This document shows, piece by piece, positions 45,158 to 53,224 of a stretch of DNA of 64,000 bases. Within the stretch, counting starts at the first letter, position 1; the number at the start of each line of letters is the position of its first letter. Origin of the DNA: Hahella sp. HN01 (GTDB lineage: Bacteria; Pseudomonadota; Gammaproteobacteria; Pseudomonadales; Oleiphilaceae). The position numbers were made by a program, and so were the translations under genes. The notes under the pieces are model-generated. The model saw only the letters and a program-made list of their open reading frames with translations. It did no database searches and was not told where the DNA came from. Location: the NCBI RefSeq assembly GCF_018986435.1, contig NZ_JAHMIN010000007.1, forward strand, positions 27,230 through 91,229. The letters run 5' to 3'.

Positions 45158-45181
45158 ACCAGTTTCATAGCAAAAACTGGT
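45158..45181. promoter_or_regulatory. Perfect 8-bp inverted repeat, candidate operator
   Basis: ACCAGTTT and AAACTGGT, 8 bases apart, 23 bases before the start of the unknown helical gene. The position fits an operator or a mRNA hairpin covering the start region. Confidence 0.4.
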
Positions 45182-45203
45182 CTTGACATTTTGCAGAACA
45201 TAA

Positions 45204-46100
45204 ATGCCTACAACTTTTAACAAAATTCATCGCTTAAAACGTCTTTGGACATGGGAAGCGTTTTTGGCCCAGTATGAGGCTGGCCCGGATATCAAAACGC
45301 TGAAGGCGAACTATCACCATCCCCACCATAAACCCAATAAAAATACGGTGGACATTATCAATGCTTTGCATGAAAGGGAGTTTCCCAATCCGTTTCCTGC
45401 GGCATTGGAAGGCATGTTCGATCTGTACGAGGACTTGCTTCGTCGTAATGGCGACCTGTCGCAGGAGGAGAATATCGGGCGTCTGGAGTTTTTCCTGCGT
45501 CATGAGTTGAGGATTGCAGGGCGCGCGCCTGTGGGGCGCGCGCGTTTGTGGTGGTTGCTGGGAGATATATTGTTTGACCGTTGCCTTGGCGCGCGTAAAC
45601 GCAATCAGGACCAGCGTATGCTGGCGTATCGCGGAGAAGCGATTCAGGCATACCAGTCCGCACTGGATATTCTTGAGCAGGCGCAACTGGCTAATTTAGT
45701 CATCCGTTATAAGTTGCGGCAGAATATCCTCGCCTGCTATCTCAATGCGTCGAAACGCCAGGGCGTGTGGACGAAAGATCCAGAAACCCTGAGTTACTTT
45801 CATGAATCTTGTTTTCTGGCGCGTACTAAAGAGCTGCTGGCTGAAGAGCCCTTCCAGTGGAGTGTCGCCAGAAACGGGCTGCGTTTTGCGTCGCTGTTGG
45901 AGAATGCGGAAGAAGTCATTTATTTTTTCGCTTGTCTGCTTAAGGTCAGCGTCCAATTCGCCGACTTTGATTATCAACCCTATCAAGCCCCTGCGATAGG
46001 ACGCAGTAAAGACTTTGCATGGGCGCGAGAAAATGTATTGACGGATGAGCGGGTGCGCAGCCTGATTGACGAGTGCAAATTAAAAGGAAAATCCAAGTGA
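45204..46100 (+). CDS. Hypothetical helical protein
   Basis: A 298-residue protein, basic and rich in aromatic and Arg residues, with no signal peptide. It looks entirely helical, TPR-like in the middle (AYRGEAIQAYQSALDILEQA and the following ACYLNASKRQ). The N-terminus carries a His-rich loop (NYHHPHHKPNKN). No known motif was recognised. The ribosome site is poor. It is coupled to a short lipoprotein gene through a GTGA overlap. I cannot suggest a function beyond a possible scaffold or nucleic-acid contact from the basic surface. Confidence 0.62.
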   Translation: MPTTFNKIHRLKRLWTWEAFLAQYEAGPDIKTLKANYHHPHHKPNKNTVDIINALHEREFPNPFPAALEGMFDLYEDLLRRNGDLSQEENIGRLEFFLRHELRIAGRAPVGRARLWWLLGDILFDRCLGARKRNQDQRMLAYRGEAIQAYQSALDILEQAQLANLVIRYKLRQNILACYLNASKRQGVWTKDPETLSYFHESCFLARTKELLAEEPFQWSVARNGLRFASLLENAEEVIYFFACLLKVSVQFADFDYQPYQAPAIGRSKDFAWARENVLTDERVRSLIDECKLKGKSK

Positions 46101-46300
46101 AAAAGCTGTCTAGACGGAAGTCGCGTTGGCTGCGGCCTGCGTTAGTCGCTTTGTTGGCGCTGGTGTTGTCGTCCTGCGCGTCGCATCATCAGCCTGATCC
46201 GCAAACTCAGCATCCGGTTTGCGACGAAACGCAAACAGACAAAGAATGTCGCAAAGCGGAGGAGTTATCCGAAGATGATGACATGGGGCGTTTGCGTTGA
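46097..46300 (+). CDS. Small lipoprotein
   Basis: A 67-residue protein from the GTG at 46097, seven bases after AAAGGAAA; the start overlaps the stop of the preceding gene. A basic N-terminus and hydrophobic helix end in a lipobox LSSC. The mature 40 residues are short, acidic and polar with two Cys. It is probably a small membrane-anchored partner of the upstream protein. It ends 6 bases from the convergent LysR gene. Confidence 0.6.
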   Translation: MKKLSRRKSRWLRPALVALLALVLSSCASHHQPDPQTQHPVCDETQTDKECRKAEELSEDDDMGRLR

Positions 46301-46306
46301 GCGTCT

Positions 46307-47248
46307 TTAGTCACTCAAGCGTCCGTCCGCCTCGATGAATCCGTCGCTGAAACGCTCGGAAACCATCACTGTCCGTATGGCCTGCGCGAACGCTGCGAGC
46401 CGCTTGCGGATTGGCGCTGACGGCGGATAGCTCAAGTAAAACTCCGTCAGTAGCGGCGCGCTATAGGACGGAAACAGCTCAATGACCTTGCCTTCCGCGA
46501 TATCCCGCCCCACAGCGAAGCTGGGCAATATCGCTACTCCCAGATTATTGCGAACGCCTTCCGCCAGTGCGAAGGTATTGCCAAGACGCATGCGCTCCGG
46601 CATCGCATCCAGATTGAGATCATTCTGCTTTAATAACTGTCCCCAACTGGCGGCTTTGCCGTTGGCGCGGGTTAGCAGACGGTGATGTCTTAGATCTGCG
46701 AGAGTGTCCGGCAGACCGCGTCGCTGCAGATACTCTTTGCTGGCCACCACCTGTTTTTTGGAGGTCGTCAGCAGGTGATGCGTCAACCCGGCGCCTGTCG
46801 CAGGAGAGCGAATTGCGACGTCAAACTGCTGCGCGACAAGATCGATCAGGTCGTCACTGACGTGCAGCTCTATTTGCAGCGCAGGCGCCAGACGCTCCAA
46901 TTCCGCAATGGCGGCAGGCATAACCAGACTGCCGAAGTCGACGGGGGCGGTGACCTTTAATCTGCCGCTGAGGCTTTCACCACTCAGACTGTCGAGAGTC
47001 GCCTGCAGGCGCTGCTCGCTGACCAAGTACTCATCCACCAGATTCTGTCCGGCATGGGTCAGATGGATGCGGCTACCGGATTGGCGCACGACCAGACAAA
47101 CCCCGATCTTTTGCTCCAACTGCCGAATCTGGTAGCTCACCGCCGCCTGGGATACGTGCATTTCCTCCGCCGCGCGGGTAAAGCTGCGCGCGCGATAGAC
47201 CGCGGCGAGAAAGGGAAGATGGGCGATGATGTGATGAGATAAATTCAT
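46307..47248 (-). CDS. LysR-family transcriptional regulator
   Basis: A 313-residue regulator with the N-terminal winged helix-turn-helix (FLAAVYRARSFTRAAEEMHVSQAAVSYQIRQLEQKIG) and a C-terminal effector-binding domain of the LysR type. It is transcribed away from an EamA transporter gene across a 151-base gap, the usual layout for a LysR regulator and its target. An 18-bp palindrome lies eight bases from its start codon and may be its binding site. Confidence 0.94.
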   Translation of the reverse strand: MNLSHHIIAHLPFLAAVYRARSFTRAAEEMHVSQAAVSYQIRQLEQKIGVCLVVRQSGSRIHLTHAGQNLVDEYLVSEQRLQATLDSLSGESLSGRLKVTAPVDFGSLVMPAAIAELERLAPALQIELHVSDDLIDLVAQQFDVAIRSPATGAGLTHHLLTTSKKQVVASKEYLQRRGLPDTLADLRHHRLLTRANGKAASWGQLLKQNDLNLDAMPERMRLGNTFALAEGVRNNLGVAILPSFAVGRDIAEGKVIELFPSYSAPLLTEFYLSYPPSAPIRKRLAAFAQAIRTVMVSERFSDGFIEADGRLSD

Positions 47249-47255
47249 AAAGTAA

Positions 47256-47273
47256 TTTTATTAATTAATAAAA
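47256..47273. promoter_or_regulatory. 18-bp perfect palindrome, candidate LysR-type operator
   Basis: TTTTATTAATTAATAAAA reads the same on both strands and contains T-N11-A spacing, as expected for LysR-type sites. It lies between the divergent LysR and EamA genes and close enough to the LysR start for autoregulation. Confidence 0.5.
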
Positions 47274-47399
47274 ATAAACTCGTTTCACAAATGTTAGACG
47301 CTGCCGCAAGCTATCCCAAGTGAAATTTTCCGCCTCGCACTGCTGATCTGAGGGATTGGCGTGTGTGATGTGTTGTAGGACTGATTAGAGGGGGCGACT

Positions 47400-48266
47400 A
47401 TGAGAGCGGCGCTGATGGCCCTGTGCGGCTTTTTCTTTTTTACCTGGATGGACTTAAGCATCAAACATTTGTTGGCGAATTACCCGTTGCCACAGGTCAT
47501 TTTTTTCAACTGTTTGTTTGCTCTGCTGGCGTTATCGGTATGGGTGGCTCCACGCTGGACGCTATTGAAGACATCGCGGCCGGGCCTGCATTTAATTCGG
47601 GCCGTCATGCTGTTGCTGGTCGACGCCCTGGCGTTTTACAGCTATGGCGCTGCGCCGTTAACGGAGGCGTACAGTCTGATTCTGACCATGCCTGTGTTTG
47701 TCGCGGTATTCGCGATGGCGATGAATATGGAGCGCTTCGATACGGGACGCTTCATGTTGGCGCTGATGGGCTTTGTTGGCGCGTTGATTGTGCTCTCGCC
47801 AAGTTTTGGTGTGGTGAATATGGCTTTATTGCCCGCCTTGGCGAGCGCCATGATTGAAGCGGCGGCATTCATAATGGTCGCAAAATATAAAGACCAGGAG
47901 CATCCTCTGGCGTTCGCCGTTTATGGGCTGAGCCTGATCGTCGTCGTGACGGGATGCTGGCCCGGATGGTCTTTGTTCTCCTTTGATATGTCGGCGCTGG
48001 CGATCAGTGCGGCGGGCGGAGTGTGCTACGCCTTGGCGACTTTGTTGGTGCTGTCAGCATTTCAGAGCGGATCGCCCAGTACGGTCAGTGCGATGCAGTA
48101 TTCTCAGTTGGTATGGGGGATGGCGTTGGCTTATGTGTTCTGGGAGGAAACGCCTGCGTCTTTGGCGTTAATCGGCGCTCTGCTGATCGCGGCGAGCGGT
48201 TTGTTGCTGATGCGGCGGGAAATGAACGCACGGCGCGCCAGAAAACGCGCGCCGCTTGCGGCGTAA
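47400..48266 (+). CDS. EamA-family (DMT) transporter
   Basis: A 288-residue inner-membrane protein with ten predicted helices arranged as two EamA repeats; examples are FFFFTWMDLSIKHLL at the start of repeat 1 and AISAAGGVCYALATLLVLSAF in repeat 2. The C-terminus is basic, as usual. It is probably an exporter of a small metabolite, controlled by the divergent LysR gene. A good ribosome site (AGAGGGGG) precedes the ATG. The substrate is unknown. Confidence 0.9.
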   Translation: MRAALMALCGFFFFTWMDLSIKHLLANYPLPQVIFFNCLFALLALSVWVAPRWTLLKTSRPGLHLIRAVMLLLVDALAFYSYGAAPLTEAYSLILTMPVFVAVFAMAMNMERFDTGRFMLALMGFVGALIVLSPSFGVVNMALLPALASAMIEAAAFIMVAKYKDQEHPLAFAVYGLSLIVVVTGCWPGWSLFSFDMSALAISAAGGVCYALATLLVLSAFQSGSPSTVSAMQYSQLVWGMALAYVFWEETPASLALIGALLIAASGLLLMRREMNARRARKRAPLAA

Positions 48267-48274
48267 ACGAAACC

Positions 48275-48817
48275 CTATACGGGGAACAGGCTGACGGGTT
48301 CGATGGCGACGCTGTTGGAGGCGTCGCTCAGCCAGACCTGTCCATCCTGAATGGTGCATTGCAGATCCATGGCGCGTTGCGCCAAATCCGCCAGTTGTTT
48401 GGTCGTCTCTGCGCTGACTTCCATGATGCGCAGGTTATCAAAGCGGGCGAGTTCGTCCTGATTTTTCCGCCACCATAACGGAACGGCTCGACCACCATAG
48501 GCGTAAATGATGACTTGCCTGGCGCGACCGCAGGCTTTGCGAATGCGGCTTTCTTCCGGTAGTCCGAGATCAATCCACAAGTCTATTTCATCACTCAGGC
48601 TTTTTTCCCAGATATCCGGCTCATCCTGCGTGCTGATGCCTTTGGTGAACTGCAGACGATCCGATGCGTGCAGCGCGAATGCGACCAGACGCAGCATCAT
48701 GCGTTCGTCGGTTTCTGAAGGGTGTCTGGCGACGGTGAGTGTCAGGTCCTCGTAATAGTTCCGGTCCATATCTGCAACATGCAGTACGGCTTTATAGATG
48801 GTTGCTTTTAACGCCAT
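48275..48817 (-). CDS. yaeQ: YaeQ family protein
   Basis: A 180-residue cytosolic protein matching YaeQ over its full length: MALKATIYKAVLHVADMDRNYY, RHPSETDERMMLRLVAFALHA, DEPDIWEKSLSDEIDLWIDLGLP and VIIYAYGG. YaeQ has a fold related to PD-(D/E)XK nucleases, but the function is not settled. In E. coli it was noted as a suppressor linked to RfaH. It stands alone. Confidence 0.93.
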   Translation of the reverse strand: MALKATIYKAVLHVADMDRNYYEDLTLTVARHPSETDERMMLRLVAFALHASDRLQFTKGISTQDEPDIWEKSLSDEIDLWIDLGLPEESRIRKACGRARQVIIYAYGGRAVPLWWRKNQDELARFDNLRIMEVSAETTKQLADLAQRAMDLQCTIQDGQVWLSDASNSVAIEPVSLFPV

Positions 48818-48881
48818 GGGGGGTGCTCCGCTGATTACGGCGGGGATTATACATCTGCGGCGATCACAGTGAGAGGCTCGA

Positions 48882-49682
48882 TTACTCGGGGTTGAGGTAT
48901 TTCTGATGGATCGCCTGGATTTCTCCCTTATCCCATAGCGTCTGCAGCGCGAGCCTGAGACTGTCTACGGTTGCGTCTGGCGTCTCCAGGCTGCAAGCCA
49001 TATAGAGGTTGTAGGAAATGTCGTCCAACGTCAGCACATTCTCTACCTCCGCAGGGGAAAAACCCTCTTGTTTCAACATGATGGGGAGGCTGAACTCACT
49101 GAATGGAATCAGGTCGATGCGCTTGGCGAACAGCATGCGAATGTTGAGCTCGTCTTCCGCCATCAGCACAATATTCTTACCCACCTCGAAGCCCTGCTTA
49201 ACCAGATAATCCTGCTTGATATCCTGATACTCACCGCCGACGACATAGCGTTTGGCGTCTTCCAGGCTGCTTATAGTGATGTTTGATCGGCTTCTCAGCT
49301 TGTAGAGGTTGACCCGAAACGGCGCAATCTCACCCACCCACTTGAACAGCGGCTCTCGTTCGGAGGAACGGGCGATGGAGTAGATCAGCGTGTTGGGCTC
49401 GGTCTGAGCAAGTTTATAAGCCCGCGCCCATGGGTAAACGCGGAACGAAGACACACCGACGCCAGACTTCGCCAACACGGCTTTCACCACTTCCGTCGCC
49501 ATACCACGGATTTCGCCGCTCTCTTCAAAGGAATAGGGGGGGAAGTCGGTGGTGACTACTTTTATTTCTGCTGCGGGAAGTCTGAAGGAACATAGCGCGA
49601 TCGCTATTATGACCAGCAGTACGCCAAGCTTTCCTCTTTTGCTAAATAATGAGTTTTCCATAACGGTGCTGCTAAGAGACAT
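48882..49682 (-). CDS. Solute-binding protein of the SBP_bac_3 type, orphan
   Basis: A 266-residue protein with a signal peptide ending PAA near residue 38. The mature part has the SBP_bac_3 pattern: IKVVTTDFPPYSFEESGEIRGMATEVVKAVL, VYPWARAYKLAQTEPNTLIYSIARSSERE and the C-terminal ALQTLWDKGEIQAIHQKYLN. It belongs to a large group of such proteins without a linked permease in marine gammaproteobacteria. The start could also be the Met at codon 8. The ligand is unknown. Confidence 0.85.
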   Translation of the reverse strand: MSLSSTVMENSLFSKRGKLGVLLVIIAIALCSFRLPAAEIKVVTTDFPPYSFEESGEIRGMATEVVKAVLAKSGVGVSSFRVYPWARAYKLAQTEPNTLIYSIARSSEREPLFKWVGEIAPFRVNLYKLRSRSNITISSLEDAKRYVVGGEYQDIKQDYLVKQGFEVGKNIVLMAEDELNIRMLFAKRIDLIPFSEFSLPIMLKQEGFSPAEVENVLTLDDISYNLYMACSLETPDATVDSLRLALQTLWDKGEIQAIHQKYLNPE

Positions 49683-49883
49683 AGTTTGTCCTTTTCATGT
49701 GGCGTATCAGGAATAAGTTTAATGCATAACTGAAAGCTTTCACCCCGGAATCTAAATGAGCTTTCCGTGAATTTTGCTTCGTGAAATAACTCTTATATTT
49801 CATGCAATTATTTTTTATACGTGAGGCGTTTTCATCTTTTTTGGCGCTAATGCTATGTTTTAGTAGCCCAAGGAAATGAAACG

Positions 49884-50852
49884 ATGGATTTCGCAATTAA
49901 TCCGGATGATTTGAAAAGGACTCAGGCCGTTCTCGCAACCAACGGCTTCGGAGAAGTTCTTCACACTGCTGCATGGCTGATTGCGATGTGTTACGTCGGG
50001 AAGGCGTCGGATGTGGAGTTAATTATTGATTCCCTGGAGCCGCCAGGTGATATTGTTTCCGACGCGCAGATACTACACTTTTTACATAGATTTCATCCAA
50101 TAAACTCTAAGCTTAAGCGACAGAATAAAGACGATCCTCTCACGACAAACCGCACCACTCTTACTGCCTATAGTCACCTCGATGAGCTTGGACCTCCGTT
50201 AATTCGTGAAGAAATCAGAAAGGCGTTTGTATTCGCCTGTAGCCCGGTTAATCCAAGCATTGAAGGTCAGCTGCACCGTCTTTTGGGCAATATACAGCGA
50301 AACAAAGTATTGGTGTGGGTCCGGCGCGGTAGCAAGGACCGGCGAGGTACATCAGAGGCGTCTTTGCAGCAGGTTGTGGAAGCGCTAGATGCGCGAGGTC
50401 TTGTGGCGGTGCTTGTTGGCGACCTCCGGGATATCAAGAAGATTCCTGCAAAGGCGATTGATTTGACTCCTGTGCAAAACACGCTTTACACATTGAAAGC
50501 TTCTTATGTCAGCCAGGGTGGCATGTTACTTTGCGCGCACGGTATGGGGGTTTTTGCGTCGATAGGCATGATGAGTGGGGGAATGGATTTTGGCGCGTTT
50601 CTGGGGATACCTACGGTCAATATAACCAAGTATACGCCCAGCCCAACTGTGTCCCAGCGGATGCGGGCGATGGCTAAAATAGCGTACATGAAAAACGTGG
50701 GCTATGATGAAGCCTGCTATGACTCACAAAGTAATACGCCTTTGCCTCAGCGCGTTATTGATGAGGCGATGAGCTACATTAGCGCGTGGCACAAGAAGTC
50801 CACGTATCTGGCTTCTTGGTGGGACCCCGTCAACAATAGTCTGTTCCGTTAA
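49884..50852 (+). CDS. Unknown protein, possibly GT-B-type glycosyltransferase
   Basis: A 322-residue cytosolic protein. The second half has a Rossmann-like pattern seen in GT-B sugar transferases: NKVLVWVRRGSKDRRGTSEASL, then GLVAVLVGDLRDIKK, and QGGMLLCAHGMGVFASIGMMSG followed by GIPTVNI. The order strand-RR-S, VGD, acceptor-loop H-G-G resembles donor-binding halves of fucosyl- and heptosyltransferase-like proteins. The N-terminal half is not recognised. There is no polysaccharide cluster nearby, so it is an orphan. A ribosome site AAGGAAATG lies just before the start. Treat the class as a guess. Confidence 0.6.
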   Translation: MDFAINPDDLKRTQAVLATNGFGEVLHTAAWLIAMCYVGKASDVELIIDSLEPPGDIVSDAQILHFLHRFHPINSKLKRQNKDDPLTTNRTTLTAYSHLDELGPPLIREEIRKAFVFACSPVNPSIEGQLHRLLGNIQRNKVLVWVRRGSKDRRGTSEASLQQVVEALDARGLVAVLVGDLRDIKKIPAKAIDLTPVQNTLYTLKASYVSQGGMLLCAHGMGVFASIGMMSGGMDFGAFLGIPTVNITKYTPSPTVSQRMRAMAKIAYMKNVGYDEACYDSQSNTPLPQRVIDEAMSYISAWHKKSTYLASWWDPVNNSLFR

Positions 50853-50864
50853 TCGCTTCCGTTA

Positions 50865-51806
50865 TTAACTAAACAAAGCCCCCACACTCTCCCCGGAATG
50901 GATTCGGCTGATCGCCTCCGCCATTAGGGAGGCGACGGAGAGTTGGGTGATTTTCTCCAGTTGTTTCTGTTCCGGTAGATAAACCGTATTAGTGACGACC
51001 AAAGATGAAATGCTCGCTTCACGCAGATTGGTGATGGCGGGACCGCAAAGCACTGGATGCACGGCGCCGACATGAATGCTGCGTACGCCTGCCTGCTGCA
51101 GGGTTTTGACGGTGGACATCAGCGTGCCGCCGGTAGAAATTTCATCTTCGAAAATCACGGCGTCCATATCCTTTACGTCGCCCACGACATGTCCTTGTTT
51201 GACCTGAGTGTCGCTGACGCGTCGTTTATCGATGATCGCCAGAGGAATATTCAGGCGTTCGGAAAAGCGTCCCGCCCGTTTGGCGCCGCCAGCATCTGTC
51301 GCAACCGCCACCATCCGGCTCAGATCGTAGTTCGCTTTGAAGTAGTCGGCGATCAGCGGGACGGCGGTCAGGTGATCGACGGGAATATTAAAAAAGCCAT
51401 GCACCTGGTCTGCGTGTAAATCCATGGTCAACACCCGATTGGCTCCGGCGGTTTGCAGCAAGTCGGCCATCAGCTTCCCGGCGATGGAAATGCGAGGGGC
51501 GTCCTTCTTGTCGGAACGGGCGTAGGAGTAATAGGGAATGACTGCGGTGATACGGCGGGCGGAAGCGCTGCGTAAGGCGTCAAGCGTAATCAGCAGCTCC
51601 ATGATGTGTTCGCTGACCGGCTCAGTGAACGGCTGCACCACAAATACGTCCCGCTCGCGCACGTTTTCCTGGATCTGTACAAACAGGTTGTCGTTGGAGA
51701 AACGTGAGATTTGCAGGGGGCTTAGATCTATCCCCAAATGCCCGCATATTTCGTGGGCCAGGGCTGGGTTGGAGTTGCCGGTGAACACTTTCAGGGGATG
51801 TTTCAT
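50865..51806 (-). CDS. Ribose-phosphate pyrophosphokinase paralogue
   Basis: A 313-residue protein (start at 51806, after GAGAGG) of the Prs family, which makes PRPP from ribose 5-phosphate and ATP. Conserved segments are visible: KVFTGNSNPALA, VVQPF, YSYARSDKK, TMDLHADQVHGFFN, DAGGAKRAGRF and IIDKRR. The PRPP-binding loop reads VIFEDEISTGGT instead of the usual VLVDDMIDTGGT, and the flexible catalytic loop (RSDKKDAPRISIAGK) differs from the housekeeping RQDRRVRSARVPITAK type. It is therefore likely a second Prs rather than the essential one. It is not next to ispE or nadV-type genes in this window. Confidence 0.88.
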   Translation of the reverse strand: MKHPLKVFTGNSNPALAHEICGHLGIDLSPLQISRFSNDNLFVQIQENVRERDVFVVQPFTEPVSEHIMELLITLDALRSASARRITAVIPYYSYARSDKKDAPRISIAGKLMADLLQTAGANRVLTMDLHADQVHGFFNIPVDHLTAVPLIADYFKANYDLSRMVAVATDAGGAKRAGRFSERLNIPLAIIDKRRVSDTQVKQGHVVGDVKDMDAVIFEDEISTGGTLMSTVKTLQQAGVRSIHVGAVHPVLCGPAITNLREASISSLVVTNTVYLPEQKQLEKITQLSVASLMAEAISRIHSGESVGALFS

Positions 51807-51922
51807 TGCGCCTCTCTCGTTGGGTTCCGCGCTGCATTGATAACCCGTATTACACATCAATTCAAGGGATTGCGCTATTTTATTAGCGCTAACTCTCCCT
51901 GCTTATTTTGAGTGGGAGGTCT

Positions 51923-52642
51923 TTATTCCTTATGGACGTCGCGGTACATCAGCATATCCCATAGGCGCTGTTCTTTGGCGTCGTCGAAACCGCAGGTTTT
52001 ATTCCAGGTTTTGGGATTCTCATAAGTGCCAAAAAGCATGTCCCACCAGGTAATATCGCCATAGTTATTCTTGTGGCGACCGTATTCATGATGAATACGG
52101 TGCATTTCCGGGCGCTGGAAAAAGTAACCCACCCAGTGCGGCGTCTTGATATTGGTGTGGTAAAAGAACTCACCAATCGCCGTGCAGAAGGTATATACCG
52201 CGCCAGCGGCGGGGTCCAGGCCGAGCAGCGCATAGACCAGCAGACCGCCCAGGATGGAGTTGAAGATCATTTCACCCGGGTGTTTATAAAAGGACGTGAT
52301 GACTTCAAGGCGCTGGGGACTGTGGTGTATTTGATGGAAGATGCGCCATAAAAAGTCGCTTTCATGGCGCCAGCGATGCCACCAATAAAAAACGAAGGTG
52401 GCGATGAAGTACGCGAAAAAGCCGCCGGCGATAGGGTTCAGGTGACTCGAAAGATTGAAAACGGAGTAAGCAGACAACCAGATTTCCCAGGTGACGCCTG
52501 CCAGCAAGACCACCGCCAGTTGGAATGCATTCACCAGTAATACGCGGAACCACCAAGTCTTTACCTGTGGCAGACGCCAACCGGTGTGCACACGTTCCAG
52601 AATAAAACAGCCGATAAAAATCAAGAAGAGACAAAGCAGCAT
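51923..52642 (-). CDS. Sterol desaturase / fatty acid hydroxylase superfamily protein
   Basis: A 239-residue membrane enzyme with four or five helices and the three His clusters of the superfamily: HRWRHE, HQIHHS and HRIHHEYGRH. These bind a di-iron centre for hydroxylation or desaturation of lipids. The substrate (fatty acid, sterol-like or carotenoid) is not clear. It stands alone, convergent with nothing and divergent from the PLA2-like gene. Confidence 0.9.
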   Translation of the reverse strand: MLLCLFLIFIGCFILERVHTGWRLPQVKTWWFRVLLVNAFQLAVVLLAGVTWEIWLSAYSVFNLSSHLNPIAGGFFAYFIATFVFYWWHRWRHESDFLWRIFHQIHHSPQRLEVITSFYKHPGEMIFNSILGGLLVYALLGLDPAAGAVYTFCTAIGEFFYHTNIKTPHWVGYFFQRPEMHRIHHEYGRHKNNYGDITWWDMLFGTYENPKTWNKTCGFDDAKEQRLWDMLMYRDVHKE

Positions 52643-52803
52643 GATGCGGTCCTGGCAAGAGTGTTAGGTATCGTTTGAAGAACGGCCACCTTGCCTGATT
52701 GATCTGCTTTAGCGCTAACTTGGGGGGACAGGTTGCGCTTTGTAATACGCAGGGTTCTGGCATAAGCTACGGGCAGGATTACCGGTGTTGGATTGATTGC
52801 TCT

Positions 52804-53217
52804 ATGTTCGCCCGCAATATTGTTTTGTCGTTATTATTGCTAGCTCCCGCCTTATGCGTCGGAGAGGAACTCAAGCCTTTCGTCAGCGATGGCTGCAGTT
52901 TGTTTCCCGATGGCTCCTTCAGTGAAGAAAATCTTTGGTTTGACTGCTGCTATCAGCATGACCTCGCCTACTGGAGAGGTGGAACATACGAAGAGCGCGT
53001 ACAGGCGGATAAAGCCTTGCAGCAATGCGTCGCCGGCGTAGGAGAGGAAAGCCTGTCATTTGTGATGGAAGCCGGTGTGCGCGTCGGTGGGTCGCCATAC
53101 TGGCCGACTGGCTTTCGCTGGGGATATGGCTGGCCCTACCTAAGAGGCTACAAAGCGCTCACTGACGAAGAGACGCGTCAAGTTGAAGAGGCGTTGGAGA
53201 AGTTGACCACACCCTAG
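52804..53217 (+). CDS. Exported protein with PLA2-like CC-HD motif
   Basis: A 137-residue protein from the ATG at 52804 with a signal peptide ending CVG/EE near residue 20. The mature part contains SDGCSLFPDG followed by FDCCYQHDLAYWRGG. The CCxxHD arrangement resembles the catalytic helix of phospholipase A2, in which the His-Asp pair is active. The spacing and the short length mean a true PLA2 activity is unproven. The start is uncertain, as the ribosome site is poor; an upstream in-frame start exists at 52699. It ends 7 bases from the convergent ATPase gamma gene. Confidence 0.7.
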   Translation: MFARNIVLSLLLLAPALCVGEELKPFVSDGCSLFPDGSFSEENLWFDCCYQHDLAYWRGGTYEERVQADKALQQCVAGVGEESLSFVMEAGVRVGGSPYWPTGFRWGYGWPYLRGYKALTDEETRQVEEALEKLTTP

Positions 53218-53224
53218 CGCTACG

